This document shows, piece after piece, positions 39,994 to 50,730 of a DNA stretch of 64,000 nucleotides. The number at the start of each line of letters is the position of its first letter. Within the stretch, counting starts at the first letter, position 1. The notes beneath the pieces are model-generated. The model ran no database searches, was not told the DNA's origin, and saw nothing but the letters and a program-made list of their open reading frames with translations. Source of the DNA: Pseudo-nitzschia pungens (Eukaryota > Bacillariophyta > Bacillariophyceae > Bacillariales > Bacillariaceae); contig CM074760.1 in NCBI GenBank assembly GCA_037355855.1, forward strand, positions 5,138,501 through 5,202,500, written 5' to 3'. The translations under genes were made by a program, and so were the position numbers.

Positions 39994-42219
39994 ATGCCCC
40001 AGTCCAGCAGAAAGCGGAGGCGCACCGTGCGACCGTCTGCCGCGGGCGGAGCGCTGGAAGCTTCGCTGGACCTGCCCGGTGATGCGAGCAGCAGCGCTTA
40101 CTCGGGTTCGGGTGCCAATGGCAATGGCAGTAACAATAACAATTCCAATTCCAATCCCAATGCCTCCTTTGTGGCGAGCCTGCCCAAAATCCCGGGGGTT
40201 CCGTTCGGAGAGATCCCGGTCTTCCTCCACGCGCTCAAGGCGGCTGCCAAGTTCTTTCAACAAACAACAAACTCAATGGCGACGACGAATACGACGAATA
40301 CGACGACGACGACAAAGATGAAACAATCCTTCACGGTGGTCGATTGGGAAAAGCTCCACGAGAGAGACAACAATCGAGATGCAAACGGGAGTGGGAGTGG
40401 GAGCGCCAGCGCCAACAGCTGCCGCAATCAATCCTCCATGAATCCGGCCGGAAACGTTCACGACGCCATCATGAATCGAATGGAAGCGGCAGCCACCAAC
40501 GCCGATGCAAACGGCGGGGAGGAATCGAAGGCGGATCGAGAGCGGCAGCAAACATTCGTGCGGGCCGTTTCGAAATGGATGGAGGACGTGCGGTTTCTGG
40601 CCACTCGGAGCGGCAAGGGCCGGGGGCAGAGCCAACCGCGCAACAAACCCTCGAGCCAAACTCCCCGGAGCAGCGACGGTGGAAGCCAGCAATGCACCGA
40701 GGCCCCACCGATTCCCTATTCCATGTTCTTGTACCTCTGGGAACTCCAGCAGGAACACAAGCGCGTTCACGTCCGCCGGGCGGCCCTCTTCTTGTCGGGG
40801 TGGCTGCTCCTGCGATCGAACCAGTGCCGCTCGTTTTTGGACCGGGAGACGCACCTGGCGGACTGGGTGTCCAGCGTGGTGGATCTCGTCGACGGTCCAA
40901 CGAAAATGGAGTCGTCCGCTTCGGCTTCTCGCGCGCTCCGGCAGCGGTGCCTCCTGCAAAAAGAGGCCATGGCCCTGGTTTCCCACCTCCTCGAAAAGGG
41001 GTACGGCAAGCACTATTCCAAACTCGTTGTGGCGGCCAAGAGCCTCCGCCAGCGCTGCTCGTCGTCGGTGGTGAACGAGATTTCGGAAGAGTCGTGGGCG
41101 GCAGCGTCCGGGAACAGCGCGGCCCAGAGGCGAACCTTTCGGGACCTGGCGATCCTGCACGGTCCGAAAGAACTCTCCAAGGTGGAGCGGCTCCTGGACG
41201 GGGCCGAGGAGTGCTTTCTGGTGCTGGTGCCGCGGTTTGTTCCCACCCGGACGATCGCCGACGGGAAGGACGGAGGGAATTCCGACACGAACGGGGCCGG
41301 CGAGACCGAGCACGGTGGGAATGCCGACCACCATCGCGAGGATCGTGACGGTGATACCGATAGCGACGAGAGCGACATCGATTGGGAGGACGGCAACGAG
41401 GATCGAGAAAACGACAACGCCGAGGATCGAGAACGGCAGCACCGCTCCGCCGTCGAACGAACCATGGCCGCCATCGAACAAACGTCCGGCGCGACCCTGT
41501 TCGAGGGGGGAGCCCTGGAGATTGACTTTGACCGCCGGACCGACGAGCACGAAGCGGTCCCCGGGGATGCCACTCCAGCGGCCTCACGCGATAGTGTTCG
41601 GGCACGCCGCAGGCTCCGAGCCATCGTTCGAAAGCTCTCCGACACCCACCTGGTCCGTTTGTCCGCCTGGCTGGACGGACTGCGGCATTCCGACGGGCTG
41701 AAGGCGGTGGTGCACCGCGGCAATGACAATGACAATGACAAGGACAATGACAACCACGCAGTTTCTCTCGTGGCGGTCTCGTCCGAAACGAATGCCCTGC
41801 GCCGGCAGCGGATCGAAGAGTTGTCCGCCGCAAAGCACGACATTGCCAGGGTCGTGGCTTCCGCGTCGCGATTGCTGCGGAACGAAGACGACGATGATGA
41901 CGGCAATGGCAATGATGACAAGGGCAATGGCAATGGCAACAAGAACGAACAGGAGAACCAACCGGTGAACCAAGCAAAGCAGAAAGGGAAAGACTGCAAT
42001 CCCCGTCCTGCCACCATTTTGGCATTGGGCGGGATCTCGTCGGCTGCCGCTGTCATTGCCACCGACGCCGCCTCCGACACCGCTGCGGTTCGAACCTCCG
42101 CGAAGCGAAGCTTCGGAACCGCGAACCGCACGACGCAAAAACGCAAGCCTCGACGACGAATCGAAATTCGATGCTCGCGTCGCGCACCGGGCCGGGAAAC
42201 AACGCCGAGCACAACGTGA
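39994..42219 (+). CDS. UVSSA-like protein with VHS-type N-terminal domain (741 aa)
   Basis: UVSSA binds stalled RNA polymerase II and recruits TFIIH in transcription-coupled repair. Residues of about 255-355 fit its VHS-type helical domain. VRRAALFLSGWLLLRSNQCRSFL corresponds to the segment around the family's ELFxRSxxFR, and LLQKEAMALVSHLLEKGYGKHYSKL to the L-rich helix ending in FGxxYxxL. AEECFLVLVPRF near 400-411 matches the conserved hydrophobic sequence after the domain, and SDIDWEDG resembles the acidic W-E segment. The rest is rich in Asn, Asp, Ser and basic runs. The C-terminal cysteine-rich domain of animal UVSSA is not seen; the end is Arg-rich (KRKPRRRIEIRCSRR). The ATG at 39994 begins MPQSSRKRRRT, which looks nuclear. 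Family assignment is tentative. Confidence 0.5.
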   Translation: MPQSSRKRRRTVRPSAAGGALEASLDLPGDASSSAYSGSGANGNGSNNNNSNSNPNASFVASLPKIPGVPFGEIPVFLHALKAAAKFFQQTTNSMATTNTTNTTTTTKMKQSFTVVDWEKLHERDNNRDANGSGSGSASANSCRNQSSMNPAGNVHDAIMNRMEAAATNADANGGEESKADRERQQTFVRAVSKWMEDVRFLATRSGKGRGQSQPRNKPSSQTPRSSDGGSQQCTEAPPIPYSMFLYLWELQQEHKRVHVRRAALFLSGWLLLRSNQCRSFLDRETHLADWVSSVVDLVDGPTKMESSASASRALRQRCLLQKEAMALVSHLLEKGYGKHYSKLVVAAKSLRQRCSSSVVNEISEESWAAASGNSAAQRRTFRDLAILHGPKELSKVERLLDGAEECFLVLVPRFVPTRTIADGKDGGNSDTNGAGETEHGGNADHHREDRDGDTDSDESDIDWEDGNEDRENDNAEDRERQHRSAVERTMAAIEQTSGATLFEGGALEIDFDRRTDEHEAVPGDATPAASRDSVRARRRLRAIVRKLSDTHLVRLSAWLDGLRHSDGLKAVVHRGNDNDNDKDNDNHAVSLVAVSSETNALRRQRIEELSAAKHDIARVVASASRLLRNEDDDDDGNGNDDKGNGNGNKNEQENQPVNQAKQKGKDCNPRPATILALGGISSAAAVIATDAASDTAAVRTSAKRSFGTANRTTQKRKPRRRIEIRCSRRAPGRETTPSTT

Positions 42220-44241
42220 CGCGACGCGATGCAAAGCAAAGCAACACATCGAACCGGGGAAAGCAATGAGGACATCATCGGATCGAGCGGATGCTGGATC
42301 AAGCAAGCATGCACCAGGAAAGTAACCCAACCGACGACCAGCAAACTGGTTTGCATAATTATTATGGTAGTTCCATCCAATTCGAAGTGCAGTGTTGGGC
42401 CGCGCTTTGGCACAAAACGAAACAGTTCCGTGCCGCTCGATGCGAGACGCCGAATGCTCCGTTTTTATACGACGTTGATATGGAACAACTAACCGCAAGT
42501 CAAGAAAGACACCAACGGATTTTTCGCGTTGCGCAGAAGATACGCGTGACGAGTCATTCCGTGTCCCAAATCCTCCTTCCCGTGCGTGCCTTGGCACTTT
42601 CCTATCGACGTACTGCGACGCACGAAAGCCATGAAAATTCGCCTTGTTGTTGCGCAACCGGTGGGGTCGAAGACGTGGCGAGGTGGAGTTCCAGACCGGC
42701 ATGATGAGATCTTGTCAGTGTCGACCGGCCGCAACGAGTAAGTAGTAGAGTAGTAAGTCGTCCGCCATTGGGGAGATGCACGGGAAAAAGAAAGAATGAT
42801 CATCCACGAAATCTCTAGATCTGAAGAAGAATTTGGACGGTTCCCAGAGAACACTACCTTTGGTTAAGATTCCTTTTTTTTCACTAAGGAGTTGTAAGAG
42901 TTGAGGAGTAGTAAACTAGGTCCGAAAAATGATTACGTACTACCTACGTACACTAAGTGCATGGTGCATGTGTTCAACGAAAGGCTATTACTTCTATTTT
43001 GAGAGCATCTTTCTCGCCTTCTTTTGATGAATGCATCGACCGTACACGTAGCGACAATCATCTTGTACAACTCGTTACAGCAAACAATAAAAATCATAGC
43101 AGAGGACTCATAAATAATACGTAGTACGAAGTAATGTATTGGGCAAAAACAAAAATGGAATACTCCACCCACGAGGATTCGAATTCCTGGAATAGAAAAC
43201 GTTGCTGCCACTTTTACGCGTAACCAACAATACCTTGTTATGTTTTCGATCTTGGTGGTAACTTCTTCTTGTGCTGCTTCTTGCAACAAATGCATAGACG
43301 ACCATAGCAATTTTGGGAGTACTACTACTATTTAGTAGTAAGTTACTTGTTCCATTTTGCTTGTTCGTTGCATAGCTAGATTCTTCTCCATCTTCTTCTC
43401 CTCCTCCTTCTCCTTCGTCTTCTTTCGGATAGTAGTAACCTTAGTATTCCTTCCTGACTAGTACGGTAGCTCTGCATCAATCATGACAAGATTGATCGAG
43501 AAAGAAGAATGATATGAGTAATTATTGTAAGGTTTTACCTACTTTGTACCGGTAATTAAACCTTTTAAGGTTAATTACTCGTAACTTACTTCGTACCGGT
43601 ACGACCGAATTTATGAGTTGGAATTTTTTCTTCCGCTCGCACGGAACCGTGATGGTACAGAAAAAGATTTTCCGTCGGGCACCACTCGTGGCACGGGATC
43701 CATGGCATGTTGGTCACGAGTCGCGACGACGGGGAACCACATACGAAGTAAGTTAAGATTACCGCACGAAAGCGTACCTGGTAGAAATAGTACCGGTATT
43801 CATACGGTAAGATCATAGTAACTTTCTTCGTAATGATTTTTTAAAAGATTTTGAGATTGATCGCGCTGTTTCTCAAGACACGCGCATCAACGCATCAACC
43901 GCATCAACCAAAACTCCAACCAAGACACGTCAATCAACAACACCGAGGAAGAGAAAACGCGCTGCTACATAATCGGTCTCCGCGTAGAGTGCTCTATTCA
44001 TCTTGTAGGCACCAATACACACTGCCACCCACAATATCCTGGTTTCGAAACTGGAGTGTTGTTCTCTGGAAGGAACCCGAAGGAGCCATCGAGCAGAAAA
44101 CGGATTCATTCGTAGTATTGCCGTACCGAATCGGAAGGCATCGGCATTTCGTGTGCTCGGTCTCCAACGCACCGGTGTACCAACGCTCGATCGATCGATC
44201 CACCCCACCACCCGTCCGATCGCGGCGCAAAAATCGGAACC
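42220..44241. other. Intergenic region, about 2 kb
   Basis: A plus-strand frame at 42291-42704 (MLDQASMHQESN..., 137 codons) is open but unrecognised and could be chance. Words GGTTTTACC, ACCGGTAATTAAACC and GGTTAATTACTCG (43530-43600), and GTAAGTTAAGATTACCG (43745-43765), belong to the dispersed spacer motif. TTCTTCTCC repeats lie near 43385-43425. No RNA gene was found. Confidence 0.4.
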
Positions 44242-45769
44242 ATGCTCGTTCCGCGAACTCGGCGCGGCAGGTGCCGTCCCCGACGCGGTACCAGCAGGGT
44301 TGCCGCGATGGGAGTGCTCTTCTCCTTCTTCTTCTTCTTCACCTCCTCCTCGTGGATTCTCGGGGGATGGGGAACAACGCATGCTTCCATCGCGGCTCGC
44401 TCGGTTGCGGAATTTCTGCCGCGGCTATTGACGGCGTCGGTCCTTCCCGTCGTCTTCTGTTCGGCGTGGATGGTGCCGAATACTCCCGCGCTTGGTTCCG
44501 ATCGTCGTTCGCACGGAACACGACGACCACGACGACGACCACGACGACGCGGGGATCCTCTCTATTCCACGGCATCCCCAACGGCTGCCAACCAACCAAC
44601 CACCGAACGCAACAACAACAGCAATAACAACAGCATCAACCATGACAAAAGCCAAGGCTTCTATCGATCGCTGTATCCCCCGTCGAACGCGAGCAGCAAC
44701 GGAACGATCCAGATCGAGGGAGCCAACAGCGTCCACACGCTCTACTACGAAATCCACGGGAGCGGCCCCCTGAACGCCCTCTTTTTGCACGGAGGACCGG
44801 GAGCCGGCTGCTTTCCGAACCACGCCCGATTTTTCGATCCCTCCAGGTACACCGTGGTGTTGCTCGATCAGCGGGGTGCCGGGAGGTCCACTCCGCGGGG
44901 CTGCGTCGAGGACAACACGCTGGACCATCTCGTCGAGGACTGCGAGCGGGTCCGCAAGGCCCTGCTCTCGGGAAGAACGAACGGCGGCGACAACGACAAT
45001 GACAGCAACAACAATGGCGGTGAACCCAAACCTTGGGACTGCGTTCTGGGGGGAAGCTGGGGAGCGACGCTCGGCCTGGCGTACTCCCAGCGCTACCCCC
45101 GCTCCATGAGGAGCCTGGTGCTCCGGGGGATCTGCGCGCTTCGGACCCCCGAGGTCGATTGGCTCTTTAGTTCGGAGGGCGGATCGGCCCGGAGCCTGGG
45201 CGAGGCGTGGAAGAATTTTTCCGACGCCGTCGGTGTCGGTATCGATAGCAATATCGAAATCAACAATGTCGGCAACACTGTTGATATCGTCAGCGACGGT
45301 GCCCGGGGGGGACGGGATGTTCTCCACGCCTACTACGATTGCCTCCTCGGGAGCCGAACCGACGCCAATGGCACCGCGGACAACTCCCTTCGCCTGGCGG
45401 CGGCCCGCTCCTGGATGATGTGGGAAATGGCTGCGACGTCGTCCGCATCGTCGTCGTCGCGCAACGGAAACGGAAACAACGAGAACGCCACCGTCAGCCC
45501 CGTGCTGGTCTCGTCGCCCGAGATCCGCGACGGAGCCTGGAGGTTGGAGACCCCGCAGGGAGAACCGGTGTCCGCTAGCGGAAACGATGATGACGAGAAT
45601 GCGCCGGGAGATCCGGAAACGATGGCCTCGCGACTGCGGCGGAACATTTGCGAGAGCGGCGGCAGCCTCGACGCCGACGGGACGACGAATCGGCCGGCGG
45701 GTCCACGACCGGTGCGGCCCGTCGACGAATCGATCCCCCTGCTGGCAGCCATCCGGGACCAACAACAGC

Positions 45770-45800
<31 letters not shown>

Positions 45801-46263
45801 GCAAAACTCCACCCCCGGACGGTTCGGGGCGTCTCCCGACTACGTCCCGGCCCAGGCCATGCTAACGTGCTTCTACTCGGTCAACGATCGATACGCCATG
45901 GGTCACCGCGACCTGATCCGGGACAGCTACGGCGACAACAACCACAACTACAACGACAACTGCGGCGACAACGAAAACGATGACACCGAAAACGACTCAC
46001 CCCCGATTCGCATCATTGGGGTCCAGGGCGGTTTGGATCCGATCTGCCCGCCGGACACGGCCCTGGATTTGTTGCGAGCGATCCGGACTTCGTCGTCGTC
46101 GTCGTCTTCGTCTTCCGACTCGAAACAACCCACCATGGAACTCCGGATCCCGCTCCGTTCGGGACATTCCATGTACGATCCCGGAATCCAGCACGAATTG
46201 GTGCGGGCCACCGACCGGCTGGCCGACGAGTTGCTGAACAACAACAACAACAACAACGCGTGA
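44242..46263 (+). CDS. Prolyl-iminopeptidase-like alpha/beta hydrolase (673 aa)
   Basis: Family S33 enzymes remove N-terminal proline from peptides. The order of motifs is classical: LFLHGGPGAGC (183-187, oxyanion region), VVLLDQRGAGRSTP, the nucleophile elbow GGSWG (Ser272), GVQGGLDPICPP (Asp599) and RSGHSMYDPG (His642). The enzyme is about twice the usual 310-330 residues because of Asn/Asp, Ser and Gln insertions, among them a run of 15 Gln near residue 520 and a polySer run near 620. The N-terminus (MLVPRTRRGRCRPRRGTSR, then MGVLFSFFFFFTSS) suggests a signal sequence if the second Met (about residue 23) is used. A plastid-type F motif after it is not evident. The catalytic core is complete, so activity is plausible. 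Confidence 0.8.
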
Positions 46264-47170
46264 CCGCAATGTTGGTGGATGCTGGTCCAGTGAGTGGGTG
46301 TGTAGGAACAAAGACACCGAACAACTCGGCCGGATTCCTTTTTTTTGTGCGCCGTCATCGTTTTTTCTCTCGGAAGAAGTCCAAACATTGCATTGTGCAG
46401 AAAATGTTCCAATTACCGTACAGCATATTCCATGACTAGTAATGCTGGCATCAGGATCGTACGAAACACACCCCACCGTGTCGAGAGGATACGAATGGTC
46501 CCTACAGGAACACATCGATACGGTTGAACAAGCAACATGTTCGTGGGAAAAATGTTTCACCGAATAGAATCTCGAGACAATGAATCAAAAAAGCGCGAAG
46601 GAGTTCGAGCTAACTCTCAGGAGTAATCTTACCAGTATGTAGGACTACTATCCAACTCATACACTATTGAATACCGTAGGAGTATGTACGTTTACCATAT
46701 TTTTATTTTAATATTATTTAAAATTAAAATAATAGAATTCTGAAGGCGAAGAGCTAAAAGCAATACAGTAGATTTGAAGTTGCGGCTTTCACTACTAGTA
46801 CACATACCGTAATTTACTGTAACAACGGTAAAGAAAAGGTAGAGAAGTATTCTCATCAGTAAGGTTATTCACTAGCCTTACTGTATTCACATTAAAAATC
46901 GTAAGTTACTACTAGAGTACTAATTAAAATTAAAATGAGACTAAATCCTCTCCCGAAAACTTTCTAAAATTTCTAAAAAAGGTTACGTAACCTTACCGTA
47001 AGATTACCGGTACGGTATGAGTAAGACACAAGTACAATAAGATTAAGATTACTCTTACGACTGACTCGTAGTACCGGTAGGAGTAAACCTTAATCACTTA
47101 TGTTATTTTTTTATGATGCAATCCGCGGCAAGGTTACCTGGTACAGTACCAAACCTTGTGCACAACGGAC
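46264..47170. other. Intergenic region with dense spacer motifs
   Basis: No gene is seen. AGGTTACGTAACCTTACCGTAAG, GATTACCGGTACGG and related words are dense at 46980-47090. A TATTTTAAT...ATTAAAATA palindrome lies at 46704-46731. This is the left host flank of the second recombinase element. Confidence 0.5.
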
Positions 47171-47212
47171 CAGTTACAGGTAAGTTACGTAGCGTACGTA
47201 CAGGTATGTTAA

Positions 47213-47592
47213 ATAACTGTCGAGTTGCTCGCGCGCGGTGTGTAATCTCCTGTAACCCGGGCGCTACTAGTTGTGTGTAATCAGAAGTAATCACGCTCTG
47301 CCCCTATAGAAAAACTATTGTGCACGCAAGAGAGCGAGTGCAACGAGCCCGACTGCGCACACAATAGTTTTTCTATAGGGGCAGAGCGTGATTACTTCTG
47401 ATTACACACAACTAGCGCCCGGGTTACAGGAGATTACACACTGCAATCCCCCTGAAGTCGAAGCCGAGTGCAACGAGGCTGAGACTGAATGGGGATTGCG
47501 GCAGTAACACTCCTGAGGTTGAAGCCGAGTGCAACGAGGCTGAGACCGAAGGAGGGTTACTGTTCGTTCGGCGTGAGCAACTCGACAGTTAT
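47213..47592. repeat. Cloverleaf-like palindrome: outer stem enclosing three hairpins
   Basis: The outer stem pairs ATAACTGTCGAGTTGCTC (47213-47230) with its exact complement at 47575-47592. Hairpin 1 has arms of about 88 bases (47238-47328 and 47354-47441) that are near perfect except for a 3-base bulge and two changes near the loop. Hairpin 2 pairs GCAATCCCC with GGGGATTGC (47443-47499). Hairpin 3 pairs CAGTAACACTCC with GGAGGGTTACTG (47502-47562). All three carry GAGTGCAACGAG at the apex. In hairpins 2 and 3 this sits on inner stems AGTC/AGCC with GGCT/GACT, and GGTT/AGCC with GGCT/GACC. Confidence 0.9.
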
Positions 47593-47595
47593 TGA

Positions 47596-47664
47596 TGTAA
47601 CCAGTCGAGTACGACCGATTTCCCTTGCAATCACGGGCGCGAGATTTCAAGTGGTTCTCGCAAA
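47596..47664 (+). repeat. Left terminal inverted repeat
   Basis: It starts TGTAACCAGTCGAGTACGAC and runs through TTCAAGTGGTTCTCGCAAA. It matches the complement of 51051-51118 with one 1-base indel and one substitution. Confidence 0.85.
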
Positions 47665-48105
47665 CGAACTACAAGCATGGCAGCTATGATCTGCTCAACT
47701 CGCTCTTTTGCTCCGGCGCCCGAACTACAATGGCAGCTACGATCTACTCAACTCGCTCTTTTGCTCCGGCGCCCGAACTACAAGCATCGCAGCTACGATC
47801 TGCTCAACTCGCTCTTTTGCTCTGGGGGGATCTTCTTGTCAAGCATATAACTGTAGTGTTTTAGTGCTGCTGTTCGATTTCGCTCTTCGCTCTAATCGTG
47901 AGGTTCTCTTCCTCTCACTGGAACAAGAAATTCTTTTATTTCTAGGCACTTTTATTATTTTATTTTAGTGATGTTTTTTATTTTTCTATTTACTGTACTT
48001 TTCATGTGACAGATGTCATTTGTTTTTGTAAATATGGTTCTGGAAAACATTTTGTTTTTTGAATCTTGCGAACTCGTTGATATTTTTGTAACCTCAAATA
48101 CGCGA
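47665..48105. other. Region between left TIR and recombinase stop, with tandem repeats
   Basis: A 55-60 base unit containing CAGCTACGATCTGCTCAACTC and CTCTTTTGCTCCGGCGCCCG is present three times between 47675 and 47825. The rest is A/T-rich and would be the 3' UTR of the recombinase gene. Confidence 0.7.
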
Positions 48106-50730
48106 TTACATGATGGTACAAGCACTTCGGTTCAGTTGGTGCTGGAGCTGTTCTATTTGACTCTGTTTCCCTTTCATCTCGAGTTCCCTCAAACGATTCT
48201 CACTTTCGATTCTTGCTTCAAGCAATGCAATTTGGTTCCTGGACTCTGCTTCCAACTGGGCCTTTTCGTTCCTCCATTCCATCTGCTTGAGCTTGTGAGT
48301 ATTCTGTGCTTCTTTTGCTCCGGTTGCGATGCCCTTGGTCCTCTCCTCATCTAGAAGTTTGGCGTAGAAGTCTTTCGTTTCAGCAATCTTGGTTTGGATT
48401 TCTTTCGATTGTTGGTCAAGCTTCTTTGTAAGCTCGTCGTTTTCTTTTCTGATGGTGATTTCACATATTCGGAGCTGTTCGATTTCTTTTGTAAGTTCTT
48501 TGACGATGTTGTTTGCGTTGTTCAGATTGTACTTTAGGGTGATTATTTCCTCTTGAGCGTTGTCAATTTCGGCCTTCTGCTTCTTGTTCATCTTTTTGAG
48601 GTCTTTTGAATCTTTTTTGCGCTTTTCAATCTCTTGTTTCAGGATTCCCTTTGAAGGTGATGGTTTCTTTTGTTCATCAGCAAGATCGACCAAGGGCTTC
48701 GAAGTTTCTGGGATTCGAAGGTTCTCTTTGTCGGTATTTAAGGCGATGGCGACTTTCTTTACAGTGGTTGGAGGTACAACATTCGTCTTCTTGGTGTTGA
48801 GTTTGGTGGGAGTGGTGGTGTCTTCTTTGCTTTTGTCTTGTCTGTGGAGACCACCACTCAGAGCACCTTGTACTTCCTTTTGCACCCTTGAGTTCTGATG
48901 GATATATGGATGCGACGACTTGGCATGCTTGTGTCTAAGATGGTCCATTCGAACCTTCTCAGGAACATTCAGATCGGAAGCAAGAATAGTACAGCATCGG
49001 TGTCGATTGTCATGTGGGGTGTACTTCTCCCAATCCTTGAAATCAGCAACCTCCGCAAACTCTCGAACCCACGTTCGAATACTATCAGCTCCGACGGGGC
49101 TCCTTGGCTTGAAGTAATACATGTTCGATTTGCGTCTGCTGGTGTTTACATGACAAAAGAATCTTTTTTGATCGGGTTGGCATCGACTTCTGTAAAAGAA
49201 GAGCAACTTGATGATACAATTTGGATTTTTGTCGTCTTCAACCACCATTGGATATTGAGTATTCACGGTTGGATTGTTGATGTTGAGCTTGTTCGTTTTA
49301 CAGAATCCTCCTTCTGGCGCAATTATGGCATACTTCTTGCCTTTCATGGCGCCCCACTTGAACGTTCCCATTTTAATGTAGTCCCACATAAGATAAACAA
49401 GTTCCACTCTTCCACGGATCCCAAACTGGCGTCCGAGCTCCATTGTCAATAGTTTCAGTAGATCATACATGTCGGTGAAAGGCTTGTAGGTTCCATTCAG
49501 AACAACGTTCTTGAATTTCTCATCAACAAACTCATCGAATTGAGCTTTCGTCCTCTTTGTACCAATCGTTGGATCGTCCTTCTTTTTGTCATTCCAATCT
49601 TTTTTGACAACGGCGCAGAATCCACCGGTGTGCCGAAAGTCGCTTTGTTTATATTCGATACCATGCGAGTGGAAAGCAGAAAAGAGCTGTCGAATGTAGA
49701 CACCATGGGTGTTAGTGTCCAATGGCTTGCCTGTTTTGAGATTGGTGATGTTCATTGTCCAAATCTTCAGCGCTTGATCGACAATCGTCTTCTTTTGGTT
49801 GTTCGGTTCGCCGGCAACGTTGAAATAGAATAAATAGTCTTTAGTGAGGCCATCTGGCATTGTCACCATCTTTGTGAACATCTCGTATAGAATCTCATCG
49901 CCTGGATTGTTTTTTCCAGGATCTGTTGCGCCGGCAACTATTTGAACGAAGCGGTCGTGTGTGCTTTTCACCTTTTTCACATACTTGTCTGTGTTCGCTT
50001 CGGCCTTTCCTAAGATCTCCCCTTTTTCACCAAAGGTGTTGAAGTGATTAGGATCATTGTATATCTTCTTTGTGTATTTATGGATGTTATTTGTTGCTTC
50101 TTCGGTCGGTCTGTTGGTTGCTTCTTCGGTCGGTCTGTTGGTTGCTTCTTCGGTCGGTCTGTTGGTTGCTTCTTTGGTTGCTTCTTTGGTTGCTTCTTTG
50201 GTTGCTTCTTCTCTTTCGTCTCTTCTTTGTGATCGTGTGTTCTGGTTGTAAGTTTTTTTGTATGGATTTCTAATAGTCGTCTTTGTCTTCTTGGATGGTT
50301 CAGAGGATGGGTTTGGCTCTATGGATACTCTTGCCGGACATTTTGCTGGTGTGTAAGAATCATGCTCTAAGATCCGATCGACTTCGGTTTGCTTCTTAGT
50401 ATTTCTAGGAGTATTGTCGATCGTGCTGATGGGTGTGGCAACAACAGGAGTAGTAGTAGGTTCTGGATCTTGTTGATCGATTTCAAGTGGAGCTTCCTTG
50501 GTGTCTCCATCCATAGTGAGTTGTGCGCCGACATTTCTCAAAGCAGGATGTTCTCTGAATCGAGGTTTCTCTGGTTTGATTGTCGTCATACCAAGAAGCC
50601 CCATAGCAGCATCCTGAGTCATAAGTCCTGGTGTTGGTGGAAGAGGTCTGGCGGGGTTCCATCCGTTCTTCTTGTATAGTTCTTCGAAGGAAAGATGGCG
50701 GTCGTCGTCGTCGTTGCTCCACATCGACAT
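48106..50730 (-). CDS. Crypton-like tyrosine recombinase with long C-terminal coiled coil (874 aa)
   Basis: Such enzymes cut and rejoin DNA through a tyrosine and insert their element by site-specific recombination. The catalytic boxes are visible: ELGRQFGIRGRVELVYLMW (431-449, Arg439 or Arg441), a lysine region around FKWGAMKGKK, PHDNRHR (572-578, His573 and Arg576), and DHLRHKHAKSSHPYI (596-610) with candidate nucleophile Tyr609. Residues 176-215 are a repeat tract EATKEATK / EATNRPTE. Residues of about 705-870 form a long coiled coil (KKMNKKQKAEIDNAQEEI). The protein ends CTIM, which fits a CaaX prenylation box. The ATG at 50730 is the first in frame (MSMWSNDDDDR). It has no close resemblance to the split recombinase at 21.6-24.5 kb beyond the catalytic boxes. 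Confidence 0.75.
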   Translation of the reverse strand: MSMWSNDDDDRHLSFEELYKKNGWNPARPLPPTPGLMTQDAAMGLLGMTTIKPEKPRFREHPALRNVGAQLTMDGDTKEAPLEIDQQDPEPTTTPVVATPISTIDNTPRNTKKQTEVDRILEHDSYTPAKCPARVSIEPNPSSEPSKKTKTTIRNPYKKTYNQNTRSQRRDEREEATKEATKEATKEATNRPTEEATNRPTEEATNRPTEEATNNIHKYTKKIYNDPNHFNTFGEKGEILGKAEANTDKYVKKVKSTHDRFVQIVAGATDPGKNNPGDEILYEMFTKMVTMPDGLTKDYLFYFNVAGEPNNQKKTIVDQALKIWTMNITNLKTGKPLDTNTHGVYIRQLFSAFHSHGIEYKQSDFRHTGGFCAVVKKDWNDKKKDDPTIGTKRTKAQFDEFVDEKFKNVVLNGTYKPFTDMYDLLKLLTMELGRQFGIRGRVELVYLMWDYIKMGTFKWGAMKGKKYAIIAPEGGFCKTNKLNINNPTVNTQYPMVVEDDKNPNCIIKLLFFYRSRCQPDQKRFFCHVNTSRRKSNMYYFKPRSPVGADSIRTWVREFAEVADFKDWEKYTPHDNRHRCCTILASDLNVPEKVRMDHLRHKHAKSSHPYIHQNSRVQKEVQGALSGGLHRQDKSKEDTTTPTKLNTKKTNVVPPTTVKKVAIALNTDKENLRIPETSKPLVDLADEQKKPSPSKGILKQEIEKRKKDSKDLKKMNKKQKAEIDNAQEEIITLKYNLNNANNIVKELTKEIEQLRICEITIRKENDELTKKLDQQSKEIQTKIAETKDFYAKLLDEERTKGIATGAKEAQNTHKLKQMEWRNEKAQLEAESRNQIALLEARIESENRLRELEMKGKQSQIEQLQHQLNRSACTIM
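50086..50205 (-). repeat. 12- and 24-bp repeats inside the recombinase gene
   Basis: Three 24-base units encode EATNRPTE and four 12-base units encode EATK. All keep the frame. Confidence 0.9.

Noticed and set aside
40273..42025. Long minus-strand frames opposite the UVSSA-like gene
   Set aside because: They are rich in Arg, Pro and Ser without a domain, as expected for antisense of a biased coding strand.
42291..42704. 137-codon frame MLDQASMHQESN... as a gene
   Set aside because: No signature or splice evidence was found; it stays unproven and is mentioned only within the intergenic entry.
43150..43200. GGATTCGAATTCC, which resembles a tRNA T-arm or B box
   Set aside because: No acceptor stem, D-arm or anticodon arm can be folded around it on either strand, and two B-box positions are wrong.
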